This document shows positions 12,401-22,346 of a stretch of DNA of 64,000 bases, in pieces (the stretch's first letter is position 1; every line of letters begins with the position of its first letter). Below the pieces are notes generated by a model. That model saw only the letters and a program-made list of their open reading frames with translations. It was not told the DNA's origin and made no database searches. A program made the position numbers and the translations under genes. The DNA comes from Telmatactis stephensoni (Eukaryota; Cnidaria; Anthozoa; Actiniaria; Isophelliidae): positions 868,001 to 932,000 of the forward strand of contig JALIZF010001880.1 of NCBI GenBank assembly GCA_029948255.1, in the 5' to 3' direction.

Positions 12401-14494
12401 AGGCTCTGCAATGGTTTCACAGCTATCTAACGAATAGAGAGCAGCGCACCCGAATAGCTACTTCATTATCAGACCCCCTTATTATAACACATGGGGTTCC
12501 ACAGGGCTCAATTTTGGGGCCCATGCTGTTTGGCCTTTACGTAAACGATCTTCATAAAGTTGTAAAATTCTGTAACATCGAGTCATATGTCGATGATACT
12601 AAAGTGTACCTTTCGTTTGCAACAAAAGATGTCGATTTATGCCTTAGCCAAGTCGCCCAAGATCTTCAGCATGTGGCAAGCTGGTGTTGCGCAAACCAAC
12701 TATTGATCAACCCAGACAAGACTAAGTTCATGCTGTTTGGAGTAAGCCAATTAACATCCAAATTGCCAGACATTACCTTACCCTTCCTTGGCCAAGAGTT
12801 AAGATCTGTTGCCTCCGTTAGAGACTTAGGTGTCATACTTGATTCAAACCTGACGTTCACTGACCACATCTCTGCATTATCGTCATCTCTGCTTTCCAGT
12901 CTGTGTCAAATTAGTAGGGTACGACATCTATTCTCCAGAGACGTTTTGAAAGAAATTTTAAACTCCTTGGTGTTTAGTAAGCTATACTATTGCTCCACAG
13001 TCTGGTCTGGAACCTTCAAGAAAAATATCCACAGACTCCAACCAATGCAAAATTTTGCTGCACGTATCTTAACTAACACCAAAAAATACGATCATATATC
13101 TCCAATTTTGGAGGACCTTGGTTGGCTAACTGTTGAAAACATGTTACGTTTGCGTGATGTCATCCTGGTATATAAATGCACGAACAACTTAGCGCCAACA
13201 TACCTCAGCTCAAAGTTTGTAAGAAGTTCAGATATCCATACCTATAACACGCGGAGAAAAGCAGACCTACGTGCTTCACAGTGCCGCACATCCACAGCAC
13301 AGCACGGATTCTTCTTCAGAGCAATCAAGTCCTGGAACTGTCTCTCAGAGCAGACAAAAAATTCACCATCCCTCTCTTTATTTAAGAAAAAAGCCAAAGA
13401 AGAACTTAGTGGACACTGAAACATTATATAAATAGTTTATTCAAATCTCTTCTCGTTTTAAAAGTTTTTCATTGTTCTAATTTTTCGAATTGCATGTAAC
13501 AAGTATTATTATAACTAGATTTTATTTTTAAATTTGTAATATTATTCTGAAAAACCCCAAGGGAGAATAATAAAGTTGTATTGTATTGTAGTACGTGGAT
13601 GATCCCTCCCTCCCTCCTCCACTCCCTTTCTCTGACGCTGTAGTTCTCCCAGGATGACAGTCTTGCAGTCCTTTCTTCCTTGTTGTATTTCATAACAGAT
13701 AATGTACATCACAGTGAAGAACGGTATAACTTATTCCCGACCCATAGAATAGACATATCTTAACCTTAATAAGTGACTTAATAATTTTGTTGCTAGGAAA
13801 CACCATGCTGTGGTAAACATATTCTTTGAACACATGCTTACAGACGTCACAGAAGAGAAAGAACGGTATGACATCAGCAAGTTTGGGTGTAAGTGATAAA
13901 AACGGAACTCATTCAATTTTGTTGATTAAAAATGAGCTTGGTTGCCGTAAACTTTTCTTCGCAATAATGGGCGTTGTTTTTCTTCTTTTTAGAAGGCTTT
14001 TTAGTGTCTTTCACACTCTCCTTCAGTCCCTACCCAATGCATTTTTCCCCAACTTGAGGAGGACAATGACGATGCCAAACAAGCTGATGACGAACGATTG
14101 CAACGTGCAACATACCCTGTATCGCCCAAAATTATTGCAAGACAAGTTATTGCAATCCTTTCGAAATGTAGACTTCTCTTCTACATAAGTTTCCGCGACG
14201 ATTGCAGTAATTTTCTTCGGAATTGCACCCTAAACATCCCCATCTCCAGCATATTGTTTCGCAAAGCCATTGCAACAAATGTTGCAGAATCAATTGCACT
14301 ATCAGGTTAAAGTTCCTCTTTGTATTTTTTCCTAATTTTATATAGCGGACACTGGAGGCAACATGGGACTTTTCCTTGGATGCAGTTTGTTGACAGTCTG
14401 CGAGTTTATTGAGTTAATCGTCATGATTTGTCTAAATCGATGGAGAAAAGGATCAGCTAAGATTAATGGATATACTAACAATGGCCAAAACTAA
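6411..14494 (+). CDS. DEG/ENaC/ASIC-type channel, copy B
   Basis: Complete subunit of a trimeric cation channel, predicted 488 residues (family members are usually about 450-650). Coding exons: 6411-6989, 7450-7692, 8238-8385, 8875-8946, 9657-9840, 13797-13888, 14346-14494; all boundaries are GT-AG and phases agree. Residues 1-57 are cytoplasmic and contain the His-Gly gating motif (TLHGF, 45-46). TM1 is about 59-80. FPAVTICNQN (103-112) is the conserved post-TM1 motif. GLCYTF opens exon 2, followed by a Cys-rich ectodomain. TM2 carries GGNMGLFLGCSLLT with the GCS filter. The start is supported by conservation of the leader and ATG in four copies. Intron 5 contains an inserted LINE (10261-13594). 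Related channels in cnidarians are proton- or peptide-gated; which applies here is unknown. Confidence 0.95.
8782..8874 (+). repeat. Duplicated 3' splice-site segment before exon 4 of copy B
   Basis: AGGGCTGACAATCTTACTTG plus ACAGGAGT occurs twice, at 8782 and about 8851. The filler between (about 8811-8845, TTTCTTTTCTAAATGAGCAC) matches intron 5 sequence of copies C and D (near 20693 and 49747). Only the second copy continues into the exon 4 coding sequence. Confidence 0.75.
9071..9560 (+). repeat. tRNA-derived SINE in intron 4 of copy B
   Basis: Same element as in copy A intron 4 (GGGTGGCGCGCAGTGGTTCA, then the CTCAAGTCTCAGC B-box remnant), interrupted by a palindromic MITE at 9150-9307. 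The body resumes with CAAGAGGGTTTTCCTCCC. Confidence 0.6.
9150..9307. mobile_element. Palindromic MITE inserted in the copy B intron 4 SINE
   Basis: The left half (GAGCTTAAGCACCGACAACG...) is the near reverse complement of the right half (...GTTGTTCATGCTTAAGTTCG); arms are about 60 bp. Flanks are ATTA at 9146-9149 and 9308-9311, where copy C has one ATTA, so the target duplication is probably TTA, as for PIF/Harbinger-type MITEs. Confidence 0.8.
9985..10060 (+). repeat. tRNA-like SINE head in intron 5 of copy B
   Basis: TTAGAGCGTCAGACTGCAGA then GAGTTCAAAACCC, matching copy A 2727-2810. Not a functional tRNA. Confidence 0.45.
10168..10246 (+). repeat. CCCCT microsatellite in intron 5 of copy B
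   Basis: About 14 mostly perfect CCCCT units directly upstream of the LINE insertion; homologous to 2920-2990. Confidence 0.85.
10258..13419 (+). CDS. LINE polyprotein: AP endonuclease and reverse transcriptase
   Basis: An uninterrupted 1053-codon frame. LSGDVHPLPGP (about residues 46-56) is the motif often found near the start of CR1-type ORF2 proteins. An apurinic-endonuclease-like domain spans about 110-330 (AHLNAESL, TFSETWLN, TGDVNCDLL, SDHYLVYVAL). The reverse transcriptase spans about 590-830, with LIDLSKAFDSL, GVPQGSILGP (from 746) and the catalytic YVDD box (777-780). A C-terminal extension ends near FFRAIKSWNCLSEQ. The annotated ATG lies in flanking DNA if the AGTAC target duplication is right; the next Met (residue 17) would then be the element's own start. 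Intact catalytic motifs suggest a recent and possibly still competent copy. Confidence 0.9.
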   Translation: MSTPIVFLKFSLVCKFMVKRKRWFKSRVKYYPNSDATFNFMELSITLSGDVHPLPGPDESRKTISVCVGNRPNKYNAVTRGHAKSNCINVQLSRLRSPLHANLNNNKQLKIAHLNAESLKNRYHFQEIKEMALQKNFDIITFSETWLNSTVTNASVKIDGYQIFRLDRLRKIGGGVCAYVKHGLKCKVLKDLTGIGQSGLHQLWLQVQNKKLRSLLVCVVYRPPDISISCLEDELLPNYIEAMSLNKDIVLTGDVNCDLLKSNPKGDALLSFCTTVNATQLIDKPTRVTMTSRSLIDIVIVSNPNIIKSSGVIELTISDHYLVYVALNLKAPKQSPTYITTRTFKNYNADQFNSDIAHIPWHTADLMESVDEKLDAFNDLFTTCLSGHAPIKTVKLKRKPNPSVTTEIKILIRSRNQLHKKAKKSGSQVDWEAFFKLRREVKEAIKEAERSYFNEQVTANRGNSGAMWKTIRSALPTKSNHCLQYTKDTNVLANNFNRYFISVGNDAAMKSAELATAHGVDVTHLPSRSAADADDELFEFKPVSCAEVRKVIMGMPTNKAPGYDRVPISVVKDCLEHILPTLSGIINHSFSSSTFPRAWKKGVVVPHLKEGDHEVPSNNRPISLLPVLSKVAERIAKRQFDDYLNRKERLTLHQSGNRKLHSTETLSLLVTDHIFRAMDQKQITAMVLIDLSKAFDSLCHTTLLSKLQKLGTSDKALQWFHSYLTNREQRTRIATSLSDPLIITHGVPQGSILGPMLFGLYVNDLHKVVKFCNIESYVDDTKVYLSFATKDVDLCLSQVAQDLQHVASWCCANQLLINPDKTKFMLFGVSQLTSKLPDITLPFLGQELRSVASVRDLGVILDSNLTFTDHISALSSSLLSSLCQISRVRHLFSRDVLKEILNSLVFSKLYYCSTVWSGTFKKNIHRLQPMQNFAARILTNTKKYDHISPILEDLGWLTVENMLRLRDVILVYKCTNNLAPTYLSSKFVRSSDIHTYNTRRKADLRASQCRTSTAQHGFFFRAIKSWNCLSEQTKNSPSLSLFKKKAKEELSGH
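10261..13594 (+). mobile_element. LINE (CR1/L2-like non-LTR retrotransposon) in intron 5 of copy B
   Basis: The element is bounded by AGTAC at 10261-10265 and 13590-13594, a possible 5-bp target duplication. It ends in a short TTGTA-repeat tail (about 13578-13589) typical of CR1/L2-group elements. It lies in the same orientation as the host gene and is absent from intron 5 of the other copies, so it entered after duplication. No separate ORF1 is seen, so the 5' end may be truncated. Confidence 0.88.
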
Positions 14495-15200
14495 ATGAAC
14501 AAGTAAAGATGGTCAAATAGTGACAGAACCGAGTCAAGACACACATTTACTGACCAGCTAAAGAAAGCATACAGCTTAATTTACCGGGCATATTCTACCA
14601 TACTTGGAACAATGTAGTCCTTTACGAGTTACTGTTAGAAAAGTACAAAGCAAGCGTTTCGATGACGATATATTTTATGTTTACCCATATTACAGACATT
14701 ACATTGTGAGGTCGGTATGGGGTACTGGGAAGCAGCAATTAAAGTGATCCCCCTCTTAGGGCAACACAACACGTGGGCTGTCAGACGAAGTGATTCATTC
14801 TGATCGTGCCTTCATACCAGCTTGTAGCTTTAATTTTGCCCTCCTCCTCCCCATGCCTTCCTCGTCAGTCTTGTCTTGATGTCTCCAACATCATCTAGCG
14901 TTTTCGTGCCGGCCCTTACACCTTTATTTGGGCAAATCTAGATTTAGTACATCCCATCCACTTCATATTGTATTTTAACATGATGGTATTTTATGTTGGA
15001 TGTTTGATAAAATGGCTGTGGGTCCCTTAGCCCTTAGCCCATAGCCATAACACTCCAAACTTAGATGTGTTGAGTTATTGCCTTGCCCAGTAAACAAGCT
15101 TCAGGAAAAGCAGCACCACATCTTAATAGTCTTGAGTGGCATAGCCAGGGGAAAACATCTTTATTAAAATGGCCCAGAATACATTAGGGATTTTTTCAGC
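14495..15200 (+). repeat. 3' flank of copy B, part of the duplicated unit
   Basis: No gene seen. Matches the DNA after copies A and C, with small deletions relative to A (for example most of 3940-4090). Confidence 0.6.
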
Positions 15201-15202
15201 CT

Positions 15203-15706
<504 letters not shown>

Positions 15707-16262
15707 TTACCAAACTAACATTTATTATTATTTATTTCGCTGTTGTGCTGTTTCTAATACCATAGCAACAGTAGCAAAAAAAATTCACGCAGATGAAACA
15801 GTTATCTTCCTTATTTATTTAGAAAGGATCGGGTGTTAGAACACGAGCAGATTGCACGTAAAAGGGCCGAAAAACATTAATTAAGAACATACATTTAACG
15901 TCTTCTCATTTATTCACTAGCTCGAATTAACAATTTTGGAATCATGTTTTCAACAACACCTTGAAAACTCTAAAGAAGGTTTGAACTGAACCGTATAATT
16001 TGATGTTTGTCAAGTGCTTTTAATTAACTAGGAAAATGCTTCTCATGGCAGTATTTAGTTGTTCCTTCTATTCAACTTCGCTTTTCAAAACTTCCCAAAA
16101 AGATTTAAGTCTTGCTGTCCTCATTTATCTCTTGAAGCCTCACTTTTTTCACATATAAAATCTCATTTTTGTACATGAATTTTATTTTAACGATTATGCA
16201 AGATTTATAGATATCTTTGCCTTCGTTGTCATCATGCCAATCTTGGCAATTGATTCTTTCAT

Positions 16263-16366
16263 ATGCAAATATTCATGTTCGTATATCATAAAACGAACAG
16301 TTTACGGTGGAATATGACAAAATTAGCATTCGAAATTAAGTAAAGAGGTCTATTTCATCCTCAAAG
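16263..16366 (+). promoter_or_regulatory. Putative promoter and noncoding first exon of copy C
   Basis: ATGCAAAT octamer at 16263-16270, then GTATATCATAAAACG, then a segment ending CTCAAAG|GTAAG at 16366. Paired acceptor CTCGTAG at 17185. Same layout as in copies B and E. Confidence 0.5.
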
Positions 16367-16479
16367 GTAAGACTGTACTTGTTGTTATATAATAATCTGT
16401 TTCGTTCATTTTTTCTTGTTGAATTCTTGAACAGGAAATTAAATATCATAGATGAGCAAAACTGCTTGTAAATCAATAG

Positions 16480-16797
16480 TGGCATGGGTGGCGTAGTGGT
16501 TAAGCCACTCGCCTCTCACCGCTGTGGTCCAGTGTTCGAGTCCCGGCTCGGACGCTGCATCATATCTGAGTTGAGTTTGTTTGATGTGTTGTCCTTTACT
16601 ATGCCACGAGGGTTTTTTCTCCGGGTTCTCCGGTTTTTTCCCCCTCAGCAAAAATCAACATGTGAGTTTTTAAATTTTAAGCAGAGTATATCGAATGTAT
16701 AGGGGTAGCGAGTGTGTGAATGAGTCTCGGAGATATTAGCAGAAATACTAATCTGAAATCCGAGGATAAATGAAGAATATATATATATTTTTTTCTA
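16480..16797 (+). repeat. tRNA-derived SINE in the leader intron of copy C
   Basis: TGGCGTAGTGG (A box) and GTTCGAGTCCC (B box) lie about 45 bp apart. A body with GAGGGTTTTTTCTCCGGG and an AT-rich tail follows. Alignment with the leader intron of copy E shows a clean insertion between CAATAG and ATTTGTAG, so this copy is specific to C. It is the best-preserved SINE head in the window. Confidence 0.8.
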
Positions 16798-17239
16798 AAT
16801 AGATTTGTAGAATTTCAATTAGTTCAAAGACCATGTAGCAATAAGATAATAATAGTACTAAGCTTTATTTATGTGTCAAAGATAAAAAGCTAATTGAGGA
16901 CAAAAAAGATAGCTTAGATAAATAGATAACATAGTTTCAATTGCATTAATGAAATAGGTTGATTTAAAAATACAAGCACTATGATCAAATAAATACTCGT
17001 TTCTCTTTCGCGGCCAAAGAACTTATTATAACAAATGCACTCTGCATAAAGGACTAATTTCCTTTTTTCATCATATTATAGCAAAAGCTTTAATTGTTGA
17101 TTTATTGAAGGTGACTTCTGTATTGATTGAGTTCTAATATTGATTGCGTACTGGACTGATTTTTGCCATCTATCTTTTCTCGTAGATAAAAACTGAAAAT
17201 AACAACGCATCATTTAACGGAGTAAAGGCTCGGTAAACC

Positions 17240-20200
17240 ATGGACCAATTGGAGACTCAGTTTAAACCTTCCGATACTAACACAACAACGGTCACACAAG
17301 ATGTCGACAAGACAATCCAACCTCCCTCGTGCTTCGAAGGTTGGACTCTCGACAAGACAGTCCAACCTCCTTCCAAGGAACAACTTATTCAAGATTTTGG
17401 CTCATACACAACACTCCATGGATGTCACTTTGTTCTTGAATCTGGACCCTCTTGGAGGCGTTTGCTGTGGACCTGTTTGATGATGTTCGGCTTCGGATTC
17501 TTAATTGTTCAAACGTATATCAGTCTAAAAAGGTTGACTGCTAACGAAGTCGTGATTTCAAAGAGTGTAGAGGTCGCTAACGCTCTCCCTTTTCCTGCGG
17601 TAACAATCTGTAATCAAAACATGATGAGAAAGAGCAAAATACTTGGAACAATAGCTCAGGATTATTTGGATCAAATGGACTGGATCAAGTTTACGTATGC
17701 AGGTCAGAAACCCAAAGAAGTTCCTTCATTTGACATCGGAGGAACACTCCAGAAAGCCGGTCACCAAATTGAAAACATGGTTCAACTTTGTAGATTTGCA
17801 GGTGAAGACTGTGGTGGGAAAATTGTACGTCAGTTCTTCAAGCAAGCAACACCATCGTTCATGGTAAGTACAAATCAAAGGAGAATACTCTGAATACCTT
17901 TAAATCAAGATTGGAGCAGCCAGTGATGGGAGCTCAACTGAGAACAAAAAAAAAGATAAGATTGTATATTTGTTACCCTGGTACAGACTTCACCCATGCA
18001 ATACATCCCTAATTCACCCACACGTGTACAAACAGAACTAGTTATGCCCCAAAACACGATGCAACGTCTTCTTTAATACTGCACAACAAGAGGTGTAGGA
18101 TCGAGTTCTACTTCTGCAAATGTTGCGCGCAACGTTGCAGGAAAACTGCATCGTGGCCCTCATGCATCCTGGCCCTTGAAGAAAACTGGAACTAGAGTAA
18201 ACTCAAAATGGCTTATTCTTTTAGTGAAAAAGATCCCTTGAAACATAAAATATGACTAACACTAATTTGCTGTTTTTGCAGCATGGGCTCTGCTACACAT
18301 TTACCACTAACAATTCCATACTGAAGGAGGTTGGCAGTGGCAGACGTCAAGGTTTACAGCTTCGACTTAATGCCGAACCATTCGAGTACTACGGACCATT
18401 TAGCTACGATGCTACAGGGTTTAAAATTGCAGTCCACGAGCCTGGTATTTATCATGATATTGACAACCTAGGCTACGATGTTTCTTCTGGGTTCTCCACC
18501 AGTCTTCGAATCAAAAGGATCAAGGTATAATATGCCAAATAGGTCAACTCATCAACTAATATACCTCTTTTCTGCGAGCAAATTTCCTTAACATATTCTG
18601 GGAAGCAAACTAAGGTGGCTGAGCGTTGAGAACGTTGGTCTGTTTGGCTCGTTCGATTCCTGGACGGGGCATCACATAGGACTTGACTTTGTTAGTTCGT
18701 TCTCTCTGTTGCTTTGAGGGTTCTTCTTCGAGTCCTCCGGTTTTCCTCCCACGTACTATTGTAACGCACTCACCTTAGTGTTAAGGTGAGTGCGTTACAC
18801 TAGTACTTGGCGCTATCAAGTTACCGCGCTACATTTACGTGATCGAGTTTCATTGACGTTGCCACAGGAAACCCAAAGAGCTTTAGTTCATTTTATTCTT
18901 GATAAAAAACTAAGCCGGGTCCCCTGTGGAAGAGTTGGAGACTTAAACAAAAAAGTTTGATCTATTTCTACAAGTAGCTTCTGTCTCATTAGTTTACTTG
19001 AATCAATATTCAGCTCGGGTTGTAGTTAATCGACAATGGTATGACTGTTACCAAATTTTCAGAGCACGTATGTGTGGTTCTTTACAAAGTAGCCCAAAAA
19101 CTGCCCTTGGATGATTAGCACACTAAACACACATTCAAAATTCTTACCCTTAGCTACGTTAATATTATTAACCTGTCTGTGTGTTCTCTATCTTTAGACA
19201 ATCACCAAGCCATCACCCTATCCATCTAAGTGTGGGTCAAAGAAGTTGCATAATTTTGAACGATACTCACAACAGTCATGTTTCGCTGAGTGTTGGTCTC
19301 AGAAGGTCGCCGAGCTGTGTAACTGTGGGGTTCTAGGAATGGTTGGTAAGACAACCTGATATTTAATCAATTCATGGTGACTTTTCTGATGTAAAATAGA
19401 CACGAGGATAACAAAATGTGCGTAAATTGTTGCAGATTCTGCAGATTTCTCCCTGTCTATCCATAGGCATAATCCACGGAAAATCATCAACATGTTGATC
19501 GATAAGACGAACTTAGAGAAGGCAGAGAAGCATGACTTGAGAAAAGCCGCACTGACATGCAAAAAAAATTGAGACTGAACTGAGAACGGAAAACCTCATG
19601 ATCAATCGCTGATAGATTACTAACAATCGCTGATAGACAATCTTACTTGACAGGAGTGAACATCACCAGGTACTGCAACAATACTGAAATAAGGCAATAC
19701 ACCCCACAGCTCAAGAATGTACTACGTAAGTTGTATTTACAAATAGCACCTACTAAGTTTCTCGACTACTGCTTAAAACATGGTTTGGTAAAGTCAACAG
19801 TGATGGGTGGATCGATGAGAGAAAAAATGAACATTTTTAAGGGTGACAAGGATGGTCATCATTCACCTCTCTCTGCTGTGGTCCAGGCTCAAGTCCCAGC
19901 TTGGGCGCTGGACATTACAATTGGGACATGTGAGTTAAGTTAATTGGTCTCTCAGATCACTTGCCAAGAGGGTTTTCCTCCCTCGTGGACTCGGACTTTA
20001 TCCTCTCCTTGAAAACTAACACTGTTTCGATCTAGAGATGTGCTCTGTCATCAGGCGGTTTGTATGGCGGCACTACTTGCAGGCCTTCAACCCGACCACG
20101 TTGAGCTGCTGCATCCTTGCAATTCAGCTGTTAGGCTGCATTGAAGATAACTTGCCCTACCCCTACTCCACCCTCCGATCCTCAAATTTATTCATTCATT

Positions 20201-22346
20201 TGTAAGGTTTTTCTTTCCATAAAAACAGTTGCTGAACTTTGTCTGATGAATTTTTTGTTTCAGAAATCACTCCAGAAGCTTGTGGATGTCCAGTGGAGTG
20301 TACGTCTATTCAGTACAGCGTACAGACATCCATGGCTTACTATCCATCCCAACATGTTTGGGACTCTCTGATCCCCATAATGGCTAGTCGTACAGGTCTT
20401 AATGCTTCCGATCCGATACAAAAAGCACAAATTCAGGAAATAGCAAGGTATATAAAACAACACTCCATTCAAATACTTGTAGTTCTGCACGAATCTTTCC
20501 AATCGGCTTATCGAACAGCGTTTCAATTCAGAGTCATTCCACGTACACTCGAGGGAACTTTGGCGCGCTCACAAAGTTTGATTCATTGTACGTCAGGTTT
20601 TGGAATGTACCCCTACCCCTTCTCTTCTCCCCCTCATTGGGCCGACTAGCTACGGGCTAAAGCGACTACAGAAGCGAGTATTTCAGTTGTATTTCTTTTC
20701 TGAATGAGCACCCAAGTCTACGCAAATCAAAATATGGTCAAGATGTGGTTGCTAGTGGTTAGAAGTAAGTCGAGATGAAAGTTGGCATGACACACATAAG
20801 AAATCGCTGCAACGCGAGATCCTACTCCATCTTTACGTACATTTGACATATAGATCTTAGGAGCTCCACTAAAGCATTGATCCTTCCCCCACTCCCTTTC
20901 TGCGCGTTCTGGGTCTCTTAGGATGGATGTTAAAGTCTTTTCTTCCTTGTTATGCATGTTTCATAACACATATGAAGATGATATAACTTGTTCCCGGCCC
21001 AATGAATAGACAATTCTTAATCTTAAGTGACTTAATAATTTTGTTGCTAGGAAACACGGTGCTGTGGTAAACATATTCTTTGAACACATGCTTACAGACG
21101 TCACAGAAGAGAAAGCACGGTATGACATCAGCAAGTTCGGGTGTAAGTGATAAAAACGGAACTCATTCAATTTTGTTGTTGATTAAAACAAAGCTGGCTG
21201 CCGTGAACTTTTTCGCAATAATGGGTATTGTTATATACCAACTGTCAAAGTCAATTTTTTCCGTGCTCTGATTGGACGAGAGCGCATCACGTGAACGTCA
21301 ACAAATTTTGCTGTTTCCCCAGCAACAACTCTCAGCGGGCAACAGTGAGTTTTATTGACCGGTAATAACAAAACCGGAAGTAGATTGAGCTTTGAAGGCA
21401 GGTTTTTGGCAGCGCGCGTTTACAAATTCATTCATTCGGACATGCATGAGTCAAAACTCGTGTTTATTGTCAAACTTTTAAGACCAATATACAACATTTA
21501 TTCCGAGGAAAAGATTGATAACCAACCAGGAATGCCACCAAAAGAGCTGCAACAATTCTCCGAAAAACTATGTGTGAAAAAAGGTCAGTTTTGTGTGAAT
21601 TTTGATAAAAAACTTTAACTGTAGGCAGCGACGTTTTGCTTTTTATTTTGTTCTTTGACAGTTGGTATATAACAAAACACTTATTGACTGCGACCTCGGG
21701 AAAGCAGTATGTTTTGTGGTCCCTCGACCGCCAATGTTTCCCTCGGCTCTGCCTAGGGAAACATTGGCGGTCTCGGGACCACAAAACATACTGTTTCCCT
21801 CGGTCTCAGTCAATAAGTGTTAATTGTTTTCCTTCTTCGTATTTAATTAGAAGGCTTTTTGGTGTCTCTACATCTCTTTTTTAGTTCCTTTACTTGATGC
21901 AATTTTTTATGCAACTCGACGAGGACAATGACGATACTGTGCATCACGCATTATCATTGCCAGACAAATTATTATACGTAAAAAAAATCTTTTCGAAGTG
22001 TATGTAGACCTTTCTTCTATGGAAGATTCCGCGACGATTAGAGTAACAGTCTTCGGAATTGCACCCTAAACATTCCCACTGATCTGCAACTTGTTTCACC
22101 AAGCCATTGCAACACGTGTTGCAGAATCAATCGCACTATCAGGTTAAAGTTTTTTGTTTTGTTTTTGTTTTTTGTTTTAATTTCTAATTTTTCATAGCGG
22201 ACATTGGAGGCAACATGGGACTCTTCCTTGGATGCAGTTTGTTGACAGTTTGGGAGTTTATTGACTTAATCGTCATGATTTGTCTAAATCGATGGAGAAA
22301 AGGATCAGCTAAGATTAATGGATATACTCACAATGGCCAAAACTAA
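17240..22346 (+). CDS. DEG/ENaC/ASIC-type channel, copy C
   Basis: Complete subunit, predicted 503 residues. Exons: 17240-17863, 18282-18524, 19198-19345, 19654-19725, 20264-20447, 21051-21142, 22198-22346; all GT-AG and in phase. It has the His-Gly motif (TTLHGC), TM1, FPAVTICNQN, GLCYTF, the Cys-rich ectodomain and TM2 with GGNMGLFLGCSLLT. Two oddities are visible. Exon 1 has a 15-codon in-frame insertion (SCFEGWTLDKTVQPP) that partly repeats DKT(I/V)QPPS. In exon 4 the Cys found at IxQC/MxQC in copies A, B, D and E is replaced by Tyr (IRQYTP), which could leave an ectodomain Cys unpaired. The ATG is supported by the conserved leader. Nearest relative by intron 5 content is copy D. Confidence 0.95.
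18603..18750 (+). repeat. Degenerate tRNA-derived SINE in intron 2 of copy C
   Basis: AAGGTGGCTGAGCGTTGAG resembles the A box of a Ser/Leu-type tRNA and CTCGTTCGATTCCTGG a B box. The body has GAGGGTTCTTCTTCGAG. A related piece is in intron 2 of copy D (47533) and a deleted remnant in copy B (about 7769-7850). Confidence 0.55.
18764..18801. repeat. Near-perfect hairpin in intron 2 of copy C
   Basis: GTAACGCACTCACCTTA is followed after a few bases by its exact reverse complement. Probably a solo MITE end pair or a hairpin from a transposon footprint. Confidence 0.75.
19850..20150 (+). repeat. SINE remnant in intron 4 of copy C
   Basis: Same intron 4 element as in copies A and B, with a damaged A box (GATGGTCATCATTCACC); the B-box region and CAAGAGGGTTTTCCTCCC body remain. 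Confidence 0.55.
21235..21668. mobile_element. TIR element in intron 6 of copy C
   Basis: Ends are ATACCAACTGTCAAAG (left) and its exact reverse complement CTTTGACAGTTGGTAT (right), giving 16-bp terminal inverted repeats. Copies B and D lack it at the same place. The internal open frame (21355-21618) has no recognisable family. Confidence 0.8.
21676..21821. mobile_element. Foldback MITE adjacent to the TIR element, copy C intron 6
   Basis: AACACTTATTGACTG starts the left arm and CAGTCAATAAGTGTT ends the right arm. Arms are about 65 bp, including CCGCCAATGTTTCCCT and its complement, with a short loop. The whole insertion (21231-21822) is absent from paralogs. Confidence 0.85.

Noticed and set aside
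13731..13916. Antisense frame starting MNEFRFYHLHPN, repeated near 3123-3461 and 20961-21170
   Set aside because: It is the reverse strand of channel exon 6 and its donor. Similarity between copies is due to the duplicated exon.
16480..16560. Functional tRNA gene
   Set aside because: A and B boxes are good, but the acceptor stem does not pair and a SINE body follows; insertion is copy-specific.
20239..20649. Independent 136-codon gene at 20239 and its 137-codon twin at 49288
   Set aside because: They are exon 5 of copies C and D plus read-through into intron 5; treated as a possible retained intron, not as genes.
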